From Myxocyprinus asiaticus (Eukaryota > Chordata > Actinopteri > Cypriniformes > Catostomidae), in assembly GCF_019703515.2 (NCBI RefSeq), contig NC_059368.1:34870735-34934734 (forward strand): a stretch of 64,000 nucleotides of DNA, read 5' to 3'. The notes under the pieces are model-generated. The model searched no databases, had not been told where the DNA came from, and saw only the letters and a list, made by a program, of their open reading frames with translations. Position 1 is the first letter of the stretch. The number at the start of each line of letters is the position of its first letter. Below, in pieces: positions 22,320 through 34,045 of this stretch. The translations under genes and the position numbers were made by a program.

Positions 22320-25300
22320 AGTAATTCAGCAAAAATGTAGTTTTATTAACATGAGTCTATGAGACCTGGTTGGTATTTGTGGGTTGTATAGCAAGCTTTT
22401 ATTGCAGTGTATAGATTTTGGTACATTCAGTCATGGCTAGATACATAGAATATTTTTTTATATATATTTTACTTTTTTTGTTATGTACTGATTGTAATTT
22501 GTATTTCTTACAAATACAGAGAACATACAGTATATAGATAATCTCCAAGTGCTCCTTAAAATTTAATTTGGAGTCTTTTTCAACAGATATCATTTTTGTA
22601 AGGCAAAGATTGCATTGTTTAGTTATTTTCCCCCATGTCTTTTTGAAAGTTATTTCTGTATATGGTCAAATGAGGAACAAGACCGCACTGTTTTCTTTTA
22701 TCCAGTGCAATCTGGCTAGCGCCTATCACACATGTTTTAGGGTTTGGCTCAGACCACTCTTTTAAAATGTAGGAGCATAATCATTCAATTACACACTAGT
22801 TATTGCCATTGGCTGATTTGTAATGTAATCAAAATGTTATCATGGGATCCATAAAAAGTGTACTCTGATTTAAAATGTAATTTAATCTAATTTCAAGTGC
22901 TTGATTTTTTAATCTGATTATGTAATCCAAATTTCATGTACTTTGTTACTACCCAGGCCAGCACTATGAGCAAGCAGTGACATTATAAAAAAGAATGATA
23001 TAATCAACCCACTAAAATAAATAAATAAATAAATAACTGAAATTTAAAGCTTTATTTATTTATTTTTTATCCAAATGGTCCGAAAGTGACATATGAGCAT
23101 GAAAATGACCAGTAAATATTGTTGGTAAAAACTAAAATCCCAAATTCTAAGCATTATTAAAAAAGCAGGGGAAAACAAAAGTACACTTCCCTTTTTTCTC
23201 TGAAAGACATATTTGAGGACATGGGGTCCTGCTGGGTTGGAAAAAACACTGACCCTGATTATGTTGTACATAGAGAGTATGAGCTTATGTTTCGGAAAGA
23301 AGGTAAGCTACCGCAGCATAGTGTATTATCAAGTTAATATACAATTACAGGCCAAGGCCATACTGTATGGTTAAAACATTCACTTTAATGGTCAAAGGTA
23401 TGTTTTAACTTAATACAGATACGTATATGTTTGTGAAAATGGAATATGGGTATATCGGTATATATCTACAGTATGTGAATGTAGTATGTGTTGTGGCATG
23501 TGTATCGCAACCTCATTAAAGTTTTACATCATTTACACCTAGATTGCATGGCATGCCCTCATCCTTGAAGAGCATGAACAAAACTAAGGTAAAGGTAAAA
23601 GGTAAAAGAAAATACAACCTAGACTAAATTAAATACTATTTAATCACTTCCGAAGTTTGTGCTAATGTGTTTTGTGCATTATTGACAGCAGAGATTCACA
23701 TTACTTTAAATATTTATTTTTATTTCATATTATATTAGTATGAACAAACTTCAGCGTTTGATTTTTGAAAAGTGATGTTTGCTTTGTATGATAAAAAAAA
23801 AAAAATAAAATAAAAAAAAAATTGGTACTGTGTTGGTCAATTTACGCTTGATGTCCAATTTAAAATCTGGGTCCTGAAGCAAAATCAGTTAATATGAATA
23901 ATATCTAAGTCATGGTTTACAGTCTTAAGCAGCCAATCAAAGTGGTGAGTCTATTTTGCAAAAATGTGTCAAGTATTTTGAATGACTTACATAAATTAAG
24001 GCACAATTTGTTCTTTCCACTGTATTTATCTCACTCAGCCAACATCCCTCATACATGTAAATCTCTCATTCATAAATTATTCAAAGCTTAACCATAGCAG
24101 GCAGTTATCATGAAAGTTATAGTTTCCAACCTGAGATCATTCTATGCTGCTGTCCCAGCCACTGGGGAGTCTAGAGCATTGTCCAGTTTGTTTATACTGT
24201 GAGAGTTGTGTACATTGATTACAGTAGTCAATGTGATGAAAGCTAGCTATCCCTCAGTGTGAAAAAGGTCATTGAGCAATTATAGAGGTCATTTTTCTTC
24301 TGGTTTTTAAACTGAAAGGGCAACATGGTGTCACAGCTCTAGCTACAATTTTTGAAGAATCCTTATTCAGCTTTTCGCCAATCATGGACAGTTTGAATAT
24401 TCATTTTGGTTGATGTATTCCTTAAAACAGTACTGCAACAACCTGTCAATGGGTCAGTTAACAAACCCTGCAGACCTGTTTCTGATGTCTTTATGATGTT
24501 GCTAACTTGCTATAAAAAGGAGAGTGAGAAGCTAACCTCCATCTGACTGGAGTGTACAGTATATGACGCATATGAAGATGACCATTCCCTCTAACATGAG
24601 CTGTGCTAGGAATTAGCAATCAGAATAGAATATTTTCTCGTTAGCTGTTAGCATGTACACATCCAGCCTTTTCCTCTCTCTGGGACAGCAGTTACCAATT
24701 TTGGTCAATTGGCCAGATAATGTCTTTTCAATTATGTTACACCCTGTTTGAAGGGGTAAATGTCATCTGGAAGCTCCAATAATCAGGTTTAGCCTCTGCT
24801 GTAATTTTTTTAATGCTAATTGCATTGAAAGATTACCTGTAAAATCCAGTTCTCCCCAGCAGCATAATGTATAACAATGAAATTGCGAAATTAAATAATT
24901 CACAGTGTCTGTTGATTTTAATGGGTGAAAACAAGGAAGAAAGATGTATTTGGTTGACCACCAGAGGTCAGTGCAAGACAGCACACACCTGCAATAGAGC
25001 CTTTGATGTTTATAAACTTACAGTAGATTTAGATGTCATCATGGATGTCTCTACAGACAACGTCAGTTGTGTTAATATATTTAATCCAAAAGTAAATATG
25101 TACATGGACATGCAGTGATCATACAGTCATTTTTGCATCCAGAAACAGTTAATTATGATGCAAACACTTAGGAAACCAATATAAGACTATATAAATATTC
25201 TTCATTAGGTATTTTTGGGTATTACATTTTGAAAGTTTAAAATACAAAGAAAAAATATATATTTCTTATTTGAGAGAGATATTAATTTATAAAAATGCCT

Positions 25301-25630
25301 GTTCTTATCATAAAACCTAGACCAAGATCTTGGGGTCCAAAACCTTAGATACAGTATATTGATATGAGAGACAATGTGTACACTATATAGATATATAAAA
25401 GATACATAGGAGAGTAGGGCTACATAGGCTAGTTGCCACATGAGGTCAATGCCATTTTTGAGTCAAAAATCCCATTACACATATGCTTGTTTTTTTCAAA
25501 CAGTGGTTTTGTTTGTATGTTTCAAATAGCTAGTTTAAAACCCTCTTAAAATACTCTTCAAATTCTGCCTACCAATTACAATGTCATCATATTTTTCTAA
25601 TAGCTCTTGTTTAAACAAATGAACAAGATA
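22320..25630. other. No recognised gene; AT-rich sequence
   Basis: Contains an (AAAT)n tract near 23018-23035 and an A-rich run near 23790-23820. No TIR pair, LTR or coding exon was recognised. The only open frames are short and look random. Confidence 0.4.
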
Positions 25631-25637
25631 AAGTGTC

Positions 25638-25682
25638 CTGGTTACTTGCATAACCTCCGTTCCCTGATGGTGGGAATGAGAC
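25638..25682. repeat. DIRS 3' terminal repeat, outer end
   Basis: Begins CCTGGTTACTTGCATAACC. Its inverted copy is at 25917-25961, with a few mismatches across 45 bases. Confidence 0.9.
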
Positions 25683-25804
25683 GTTGTGTCGATGTAGTGA
25701 CACTAGGGGTCATTCTTGGGAGCCCGAAACACCTCTGGTCTTTGATAAAAGGCCAATGAAAATTGGCGAGTGGTATTTGCATACCACTCCACCGGACATA
25801 CGGG

Positions 25805-25811
25805 TATAAAA
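25805..25811 (+). promoter_or_regulatory. TATA box in the DIRS terminal repeat
   Basis: TATAAAA within CGGGTATAAAAGGAGC, plus strand, between the terminus and the ICR. In DIRS elements the terminal repeats carry an inward-directed promoter; the orientation here is inward from the 3' end of this minus-strand copy. The function is inferred. Confidence 0.5.
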
Positions 25812-25916
25812 GGAGCTGGTATGCAACCACTCATTCAGGTTTTGTGCTGAGGAGCCGACACAAGGTCCCGGCCATTTCAGCGGGTAGTTCAGCATTGAGG
25901 CAGGAGGGACACAATG

Positions 25917-26010
25917 TCTCGTTCTCTCCATCAGGGAACAGAGGTTATGCAAGTAACCAGGACGTTCCCTATCTGTCACTCACTCGACGTTGTGTCGATG
26001 TAGTGACACT
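25917..26010. repeat. DIRS internal complementary region (circle junction)
   Basis: The first half (25917-25961) is the inverted complement of the left terminus (25638-25682). The second half, starting at 25962 with CGTTCCCTATCTGTCACTCA, is the inverted complement of the right terminus (about 29725-29768). The junction at 25961/25962 therefore joins the two ends, as in the DIRS replication model. Confidence 0.9.
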
Positions 26011-26739
26011 AGGGGTCCCTATATGAAACGCCGCAACTGGCTGAACTGTGTTACGTGAACTGGCAGTGTGTGACGGGCAGACCATTGTGTGCCAGGCCGA
26101 CACGTAACCACCCCCAACACTGTTATGAGTGTCGAACGGCCCTTTGGGGACAAGTCGAATGCCCAAAAGATAGAGACAGGCTAGCCCTGTCGTGGCCTCT
26201 TATCCTCTTTTTTTTCCTCTCCCCCAAAAAAAAGGAATTAACCAACTGGGGCCACCAGGTCTACATCGGGGGGTGTCCCTCCCAAGTGGAAGACACCGCG
26301 GAGACCACAACCCGCCCAGAAAGGGGGGGTATTTATGTCACATGGTCTTGCCGAACTTTGTCGGAAGTATGTCATGTGGAGAAGTCCCATGGTAGGTCCT
26401 ACCCTACGGGGGAGGAGTTTCTACAAACATGGTGACTGGGGCAGAGGGGCCTCTGCCCAAGGAAGACGCAGTTTACCAACAGGGAAACAAATTAGCAGAA
26501 GATATACATTGCATGGGGTTACCTATGGGGAACCACCACATGCGGATCACCTACCCAGTACAGGGCTTAGTTAGCATCTGCCACAGGGCTCAGAGGAAAT
26601 CATCCAGGGAACACAGTTTGTGAACACTACTGGGAGTCAACAGGGCACGTCTTCAGCTCAGGGGAGGTGAAAGGCGCTATGCGCAAGTGATACACCCGGC
26701 CAACTGTCAGCTTGTGCCTGCCACTACACGGGACGAAAC

Positions 26740-27440
26740 CAGTTCCACCCGGAGATTGTAGAACCTCGCAGAGGTGTTGGGTGTTGCCCAGCCCACTGCT
26801 CTGCAAATGTCTGTTAGAGAGGTGCCACTGGTCAAGGCCCAGGAGGCCACTACACCTCTGCCGGGGGCGGCATGTCCTGGGTGTGATATGCCATTATTAT
26901 GGCGTCAATGAGCCAGTGGGCGATCCTCTGCTTGGAGACAGCGCTTCCTTTCCGCTGTCCACCAAAGCAGACAAAGAGCTGCTCAGAGACTCTAAAGCTC
27001 TGCATGCGATCCAAATAGATGCATAAAGCAAGCACCGGACACAGCAACGTCAGGGCTGGGTCTGCCTCCTCCTGGGGAAGTGCTTGCAGGTTCACCACCT
27101 GGTCCCTAAAAGGGCTCGTGGGAACCTTGGGCACATAGCCTGGTCGGGGTCTCAGGATCACGTGAGAGTAGCCCGGACCGAACTCCAGGCACATTTCGCT
27201 GACAGAGAATGCTTGCAGGTCTCCTACCCTCTTGATGGAAGTGAGCACAGTCAGGAGGGCAGTCTTCAAAGAGAGTGCCTTAAGCTCAGGTGACTGCAAG
27301 GGCTCTTCATGGGACCTCTGAAGAAGTTCAGAGAGGAATTGCCAGCATCTTGAGGCAGTTGATGTGCCAACGTAGCCGCAGGCCCGTCCATGAGCCAGCG
27401 GCTGTGTGCCCATTGCATACAGCGCCCCAGCCCATTTTGG
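26740..27440 (-). pseudogene. DIRS tyrosine recombinase, truncated N-terminus and frameshifted end
   Basis: Site-specific recombinase of the phage-integrase fold that inserts DIRS DNA circles. The main frame (27446-26850) includes LKALSLKTALLTVLTSIKRV, with a candidate catalytic Arg in KRVGDL, then LRPRPGYVPKVPTSPFRDQV, PALTLLCPVLALCIYLDR, SEQLFVCFGGQRKGSAVSKQ and AHWLIDAI. After PPPAEV the frame shifts; another frame supplies LTDICRAVGWATPNTSARFY near 26760, which has the likely catalytic Tyr. The N-terminal arm-binding part is absent because of the upstream deletion. Catalytic residue assignment is from family layout and not alignment. Confidence 0.85.
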
Positions 27441-28310
27441 AGGCATCTGTCATAACCACGACGCACCTGGAGACCTGCTCTAGGGGAACGCCTGCCCGTA
27501 GAAACGTGAGATCGGTCCAAGGGCTGAAGAGGCAGTGACAGATCGGCATGATGGGCACACGATGTGTCCCGTTGTGCCATGCCCATCTCGGGACTCGAGT
27601 CTGAAGCCAGTACTGAAGCGGTCTCATATGCATCAACCCGAGCAGAGTGGCCACCGCTGAGGATGCCATATGCCCCAGGAGCCTCTGAAACAGTTTCAGT
27701 GGAACCACTGTCTTCTGTCTGAACGCCTTCAAACAGATCAGCACCGACTGTGCGTGCTCGTTCGTGAGTCCAACTCCAAGCCGAGAAAAGAGATGCTCTG
27801 AACCTGGAGGAGCTTGCTCTTTTCCCGGTTGACCTGAAACCCTAGTCGGCAGAGGTGCGAGAGCACCAGGTCCCTGTGTGCACACAACACATCCCGAGAG
27901 TGAGCTAGGATTAGCCAATCATCGAGATAGTTGAGGATGCGAATGCCCACTTCCCTTAGCGGGGCAAGGGCTGCCTCTGCGACCTTCGTGAAGACGCGAG
28001 GGGACAAGGACAGGCCGAAAGGGAGGACCTTGTACTGATATGCCTGACTCTCGAATGCAAACCGCAGGAAGGGTCTGTGTCGATGTAGAATTGAGACGTG
28101 GAAGTACGCATCCTTCAGGTCTACTGCCGCGAATCAATCTTGATGCCAGATGCTCGCTAGAATGCGTTTTTGCATCAGTATCTTGAACGGGAGTCTGTGT
28201 AAAGCCTGGTTCAGTACTCGCAGGTCCAAGATTGGCCGGGTATGTGACCCAGGGAACAAGGAAACTGCTCTTTTGCTGAACTCTTGGATACCGCAGCCAC
28301 TTGGGCATGC
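27340..28310 (-). pseudogene. DIRS reverse transcriptase and start of RNase H, frameshifted
   Basis: RT palm motif A (VDLKDAYFHVSI, near 28105) is in the frame that leads to the LPFGLSLSPRVFTKV block (motif B). Motif C follows as NYLDDWLILA (about 27930-27905), with both catalytic Asp. A frame change follows the thumb block SFLGLELDS near 27760. The next frame (27918-27328) gives LKLFQRLLGHMASSAVATLL, MRPLQYWLQTRVPRWAW and the RNase H start VVVMTDASKMGWGAV, then breaks off after WHINCLKMLA and jumps to recombinase sequence. This is an internal deletion near 27340. Confidence 0.88.
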
Positions 28311-28429
28311 AGCAAAATTAAATGAAAAGGCAACAAAAGATTCTCCTCCCAGCCCTCCACCGGGGGATGGAGTGGTCTGCTTACCAGCTCCAAAGCAGTG
28401 GGTTTCGTCGTCCCTGGGTCGCCCATCTC

Positions 28430-29742
28430 AGGGGTACTCCGAAGCCTTTCTCGGGTTCTTGGCGGCCGGCCGTGAGATGGGTGGTGTCTGCTTCCTGCGG
28501 TGGGCTCCACGCCGGGGCCGGGCCGCAGGGGCGGGCTGCGGCGGAGCCGGTGCAGTCACCGCAGGGGGACACCCTTGGTGACGAGCAGGCGGGGTGTGGG
28601 ATCTTGAGCCGTGCCGGGGCAGGATGTGCCGTATAGCATCCGTCTGCTGCTTCACCGCCAAGAACTGCTGGACAAAGTCCTCGATGGTGTCACCGAATAG
28701 GCCAACCTGGAAAATGGGGCAGCAAGGAACCGTGCCTTGTCGGCCTCTCCCAACTCGACCAGGTTGAGCCAAAGGTGGTGCTCCTGGACCACCAAGGTGG
28801 ACATCGTCCACCCAAGAGACCGCGCCATGACCTTCGTTACCCAGAGAGTGAGTGCAGCTCCTGCATCAATCCCGGGGTGGAACTACCCTCGTGCAGTTCC
28901 TTTAGCGCCTTGGCTTGGTGGACTTGCAGGAGAGCCGTGGCGTGCAAGGCGGAGGCGGCTTGTCCAGCGGCACTGTAGGCTTTGTCCGTCAGGGACAACG
29001 TAAACCTACAGGCCTTGGACGGGAGCTTTGGGCGCCCGCGCCAGGTGGCGGCGCTCTGCGGGCATAGGTGCACCGCAAGCACCTTATCCACCAGGGGAAT
29101 CGCCGAATAGACCCTGGCTGCCCCACCATCGAGGGTAGTGAGGGCGGGGGAGCTGAAAGATCGGGGCTGGGCAGTAAAAGGTGCCTCCCTCGACCTTGTC
29201 AGCTCCTCATGCACTTCCAGGAAGAAAGGAACTGGGGCGAGGCACGGCAGTGAGCGGTGCCGCGAGCCCAGGAACCAATCATAGAGCCGCGAGGGTTCAG
29301 GGGAGAGCAGAGGGTTCCACTCTAGCCCGACGCTCACGGCTGTCTGGGAAAGCATGTCCGTCATTTCTGCATCAGCCTGTGACTGGGCAACCGTACCTGA
29401 GGGGGGGAGCCCAGCTGAGGCTTCCGCGTCTGACTGGAAGAGCCCACTCTCCGATGCTACGCTCGAGAGCTCATCACCTTCGCGGGCTCCGAACAAGAGG
29501 TCGAACTCGCCATGAGACGAGCCTGCGGACTCATCCGGAAGCTCGATCGGGGCAGACGAGCGTGCTGGGGAATGGGAGGTCCGTGGGGGGATACCCAGCG
29601 GAGGTGGTCCCATTGGGGTCCCCAAATCGCCCCCAGTGCTATCCACGCTGGCCTCATACCCGTAGGTATAAGGACCGAGGCGGGGAGCCACTGGGGTGGC
29701 TTGCTTTCTTACGAAGGCAAAGACCACACTACATTGACACAA
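28430..29742 (-). pseudogene. DIRS gag-like ORF, with a long open segment
   Basis: The open frame 29742-28837 (301 codons) contains ESAGSSHGEFDLLFG, MTDMLSQTAVSVGLEWNPL and an Ala-rich helix (SAAGQAASALHATALLQVHQ) ending ALKELHEG. A second frame (28811-28428) continues with VGLFGDTIEDFVQQFLAVKQ and AIRHILPRHG, then a Pro/Ala-rich basic linker. The two frames are separated near 28830 by a frameshift. This is the structural protein region of fish DIRS elements as I know it. The N-terminal Cys motif was not found in this copy. Confidence 0.75.
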
Positions 29743-29768
29743 GGTCGAGTGAGTGACAGATAGGGAAC
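29725..29768. repeat. DIRS 5' terminal repeat end
   Basis: Includes TCGAGTGAGTGACAGATAGG, whose inverted copy is the second half of the ICR (25962-26006). Only this outer part of a terminal repeat is present. Confidence 0.85.
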
Positions 29769-29769
29769 C

Positions 29770-31660
29770 ACACTTACCTTGAGGTAAGGGTTACAATCTA
29801 TTTTATCAATATAATAAAAGTAAATTTTAACCAAAAATGTTAACTGTGTTCTCAGGACAAGTAGTTTTTTTAAATGTCAGGTTGAGACAGGTTGTCACAT
29901 TTTTATTGGGGCGAATTGTCATGTGTTTTATATGATGAAATGATATATAATTTATTATTTACAATTTCTGTTGGACAGAACAATGCTTTGATTTTATCAG
30001 TGGTTTCATTTGTATTGCTGAATGTTTCCTTTCACATATTTGCAGTTTCATTAATTGTTTTAGCTGAAAAGCTTAGGCTGTTTAATGACAGGTTCCTTTG
30101 TGACAACTTACCCCATTTGTTAAAACATGCCCCTTTTTCTTGGACAATAATGGCACAAATGTTCAATAGCTTTACGTAGCCAAGACTTTATGTGCCTATT
30201 GGTACATCCCTGGACATATTTTAAGTGTAATTTTATTTGTGATAATTTGTTTGTATCTTTTCATTGGGGAGGTGTTTTGGCTGTTTGTTTACACGACAAC
30301 GTTTAAAATTTTAGAGCCACTTTTTGTATTGTCTAAATACTTTACTTGTCTGTTGCCACAATATATGTATATGATGTAATCTATTTGAATTATAATGTGT
30401 ATTATGTACTATATTGTACAGTATTTGTAATTATTTAAATTATTATATTAAATTATCTTTATTTTGGGAGCCTTTCTCAGTAAATATTGAAATTAGATTA
30501 CTTGTGATTAATTTGATTAATTAATCGGCACATCGTATATTTATTTATTATTTTTTTTATTTAATTAAGCAATTGACAGCCCTAATTTTAAGTCATTATT
30601 CACTGAAAGTCTTGACATCCACCCTAGCTTGTCAAGATTCAATAGAACAGCAACAATGTCCAATTTGTGAACGAATCATTCTTTTGAGTTGGATCTTTTG
30701 AACTGACCCAGTTCTCAAGTTTTTATGATACTTTTATGGTGCTTTTGCAACCTTTAAAAAGCTTGAAATTATCAGTACACAATGTGCGAGATATTCAAAA
30801 CTACAATGGCGGACTACATGACTGTGTTTGTGCTGCTCAAGATTTTGAGTTTATTGACACTTCCCCAGCAAAGTGTAGATTTACTGCATCACTACTATGT
30901 CCAGCGATCGCCATCTTCATTGTTTGTATTTACCGCTCTGTGGGAGAATGCTTATGTGCACAGGTGCGTAGTGTTTCTTTACAAAGTGACATCGCCAATT
31001 ACTGGCCTGGCATGCATAATACAGCATTTTTAGTCGTTTTCGCGGATCCATGTGAACGGGGATCGTTTTGACAACGTTGTCGTCTCTATGTTAAATTTTT
31101 CAAAAACACAAAGGAAAACTTTTCCGTTTTTAGTACATCGTTGTCGTGTAAACGTACCCTAAATACATTGATTATTTTCCAGTCAGAGAGGACAAGTTCT
31201 GGCTGAGAGATCATTGGTTGAATTTACACAACAGCACTTTTATCATCTGGTCACTGGAGAAACTGAGTCACTCATTAATGTGTGTGGCCACTGTTTTTGC
31301 AAGAGGAAAAGCACACTGCATATTAATGCATCAGGAGTCCAATCAATTGTAACCCTCTTTGCTGTAAAAGAACAGCAGTTGGACAATAGAAAGCAGCAGG
31401 CCACATCCATCGTCTTGAGTCATCCAAGCGGTGTCTGTTAATCTGTCAGACTCCAGTAGAGCCATTGACGTCATTGCTTTTTTTTTCTAACATGCCTTCC
31501 TCTGTCCCTCCATCCTCAATCTAATACAGCCTGAGATTATAGCCTGTATAGTGCCATCTAGTGCTCAAAAGGGCTGGTTGATTGTGGGTTTGCTACGGTA
31601 TTGCATCACACTTAAATGTTTACAGCTTCACTTATGAAGTTGCACTAGTTATAGTGGTTT
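29770..31660. other. Mostly unassigned AT-rich sequence
   Basis: No gene was recognised. The segment at about 30736-31160 ends in GTCGTGTAAACGTACCCTA, which resembles the terminus of a dispersed teleost DNA element. Its open frame (30736-31071) therefore probably belongs to a repeat and not to a host gene. Confidence 0.4.
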
Positions 31661-31778
31661 GTAACACTTTACAGTAAGGTTCTATTGGTTAACATTAGTA
31701 TATGCATTAGATATCATGTACTAACAAAGAAATACAGTATGTATATATTTTTACAGCACGCATAAATCTTGGTTAATG

Positions 31779-33284
31779 TTAAAGGGTTAGTTCACCCAAA
31801 AATAAAAATTCTCTCATTTACTCACCATCACAATATCCCAGGTGTGTATGACTTTCTTTCTTCAGCAGAACACATTTGGAGAAAAATTGAAAAATATCTT
31901 AGCTCAGAAGGTACTTAAAATGCAAGTGGATGGTGATCAGACTTTTGAAGCTCCAAAAATCACAGAAGTCAGCATAAACGTCATCCATACGACTCCAGGT
32001 TAATTATTTAATTATATTAGAAATTAATATATAGAATTCTATATATAGAAATTAATGTGTTCTAAAGTGACACGATAGCTTTTGGTGCGAAAAAGATAAA
32101 TGTTTAAGTACTTTTTAACTATAAACCATCACTTCTGGTCAGCAGCAGTATGTGCATTTGACGTAATCATGTTGGCATGTGAGACACGTGAGAACTGATG
32201 CATGTGCGACACACCCGGAAGAGCAGTGCTGTTTAGAACTGAGTAGGAAGGACGCTGTACAGAAGCTTAGTTGGTTTTGGTTTAGATCTTCATTTTTATC
32301 TGTTTGTTTACGTTCAATGGTTCATCTTGTGTGCTCATCCTGGATGTCTCAACCGAGAGAAGAATGCGAGATTATGCCCATAACATGCCAACGTGAATTC
32401 GTCACACGAGAGACCACGTGAACTCAGCTCTCTCATGAATGTGTACACTGCTGCTGAAAGGAAGAAATGGTGTATAGTTAAAAAGTACTTAAATATTTAT
32501 CTTTTTCACACTAAAAGGAATCGTGTCACTTCAGAAGACATTAATTTAACTGCTGGAGTCATATGAATGACGTTTATGTGGTGTAGTAGTGACTGAAGTG
32601 GTGGGTATACTGTGAATTTATCGAGATTGTATTGAAATGCATTCATGTTTTCATTTTTAGCAGCAAAGTAAATATACAGTGCAAATGATGGTGACTCCAG
32701 CACTGCTGGTGCATTAGCATTTCACTGTAGACGCAAGAAATGTCCCACCCCTTATTGAAACGGAAAATATGATTCGTTAGAAAATATCCTAAATGTCTAA
32801 AACGAATGTTCTGATTGGTAGCTCAGCCTTCAGTTGCGGTCCCGCCTCCCGCTGCTCCGTGCGGGTTAAGAGAGAATCTAACACTTATAAAAATAAAAAT
32901 AAATTGCAATGAATTCAACGGTGCTGCGGCATCACCACAGTATAATAAAACAGTTTTAAAAAATAAAACTATGAGTTAAAAGCCTCCTCACTGTTCTGGC
33001 GGCCATACGTATCAAAACTCATTTTAGGTGGGCATACGCAAAATTCTTTGAAAGATAAGTGGGCATACAGCGTATGCCCTAGACTACACTGCTGTGCTGA
33101 CTGTCTGGAGCTTCAAAAGTCTGATCACCATCCATTGCATTTTAAGGACCTAATGAGCTAAGATATTTTTCTATTTTTCTTCAAATTTGTTCTGCTGAAG
33201 AAAGAAAGTCATACACACCAGGGATATCATGAGGGTGAGTAAATGATGAGAAAATGTTCATTTTTGGGTGAACTATCCCTTTAA
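31779..33284. mobile_element. TTAA-flanked long foldback MITE, nested
   Basis: Starts TTAAAGGGTTAGTTCACCC and ends GGGTGAACTATCCCTTTAA, with TTAA at both ends. The arms match for several hundred bases (for example AGACTTTTGAAGCTCCA at 31948 against its complement near 33105), so most of the element folds on itself. The text is the abundant teleost MITE with GTTCACCCAAAAATGAAA ends, also found here at 40.5, 45.0, 45.3, 61.8 and 63.3 kb. The right arm is split by an insertion at 32579-33096. Confidence 0.92.
32579..33096. mobile_element. Insertion inside the right arm of the foldback MITE
   Basis: Comparison of the two arms shows about 518 bp present only on the right: the arm text breaks after GACGTTTATG (32578) and resumes with CTGACTGTCTGGAGC at 33097. 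The inserted text has GTGTAGT near its left end and ACTACACT near its right end, a weak inverted repeat, and repeated GGGCATAC blocks near 33030-33070. The family is unknown. Confidence 0.7.
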
Positions 33285-33647
33285 TTTATGAAAACACAAT
33301 TGTTCATTTTTAGTTCATGTTAGTTCACAATGCGTTAACTAACATTGATGCAAGTTTTAATTTAAAATGTGTATTAGTATTTGTTCAAATAAAAATTAAA
33401 CAAGATTAAATTGTGTTGAAAATGGATGACTCAGTGTAAGTTTATGCCAGCTAATGCAATTAACTAATGTAAACAAATACAACCTTATTGTAAAGAGTTA
33501 CTGATGAATGATTGTACGACTATTTATCAATTTGATATGGTGACAATAAAAAAAATAATAAAAAAAAACGTAGAAATTGTATTAAACAATTATCTAAGCT
33601 AAAATTTATTAAAATTAATTGTATAGACTATATCATTTCATAATTAA

Positions 33648-33782
33648 TCAATATCACACTAGCAAGAGTATGATATGGCCCTACATCAGCACTGCTGTGA
33701 TTCGGCCGAGTGCCACAGGTAATCACAGCAGTGCTTATTTAGGGCCATACAGCAGGATTGTGAGTGTGATATTGCTTATATA
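33648..33782. repeat. Short foldback element (~135 bp)
   Basis: Left arm AATATCACACTAGCAAG ... ATCAGCACTGCTGTGATT folds on right arm AATCACAGCAGTGCTTAT ... GAGTGTGATATT, with an 18-base loop at CGGCCGAGTGCCACAGG. The architecture is that of a very small teleost MITE. Specific family not assigned. Confidence 0.8.
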
Positions 33783-33969
33783 CAACAGTTCAATGAATAA
33801 GTACATTTTAAAAAACGCATTTGTGCATGGAACTACTTTTTTACGTGATGGATAAGAATTTGCCGTTGCTGATTCAAACCAAATGATGTGTCCAAGCCTC
33901 TCAAAAATGTCACTTTAGAACTAGTATCACAGCTTGGGCTGTTTCTAACAAGTTATAGGAGAAACAAAG

Positions 33970-33970
<1 letters not shown>

Positions 33971-34038
<68 letters not shown>

Positions 34039-34045
34039 TGTGTTG
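33971..34045. repeat. (TG)n microsatellite
   Basis: About 32 uninterrupted TG units, then TTTGTGTGT. An open frame here (poly Cys-Val) is an artefact of the repeat. Confidence 0.98.

Larger units (their letters stand above)
25638..29768 (-). mobile_element. DIRS-type retroelement with both termini and ICR
   Basis: On the minus strand: 5' terminus near 29768, gag (29742-28430), RT (about 28300-27700), RNase H start, recombinase (about 27400-26740), 3' region, an internal complementary region (25917-26010) and the 3' terminus at 25638. DIRS elements lack target duplications and insert by tyrosine recombinase through a circle; the ICR is complementary to both ends. All of this is visible. The coding region is internally deleted between RNase H and the recombinase core and has frameshifts. 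The text is less decayed than the copy at 20-22 kb. Confidence 0.93.
31661..33501. mobile_element. Inverted-repeat DNA element (GTAACACTTTAC type), outermost of a nest
   Basis: The left end GTAACACTTTACAGTAAGG and following ~115 bases recur inverted at about 33285-33501, ending CCTTATTGTAAAGAGTTAC. Shared inner blocks include TTAACATTAGT and TTAACATTGATGC. Non-coding. No clear target duplication. The TTAA element at 31779-33284 is inserted inside it and accounts for most of its length. Confidence 0.85.

Noticed and set aside
29181..29756. 191-codon plus-strand frame opposite the DIRS gag
   Set aside because: Shadow of the gag frame on the minus strand, which has recognisable DIRS gag blocks.
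30736..31071. 111-codon frame as a host gene
   Set aside because: It overlaps text ending in what looks like a dispersed element terminus, with no domain and no conserved start context.
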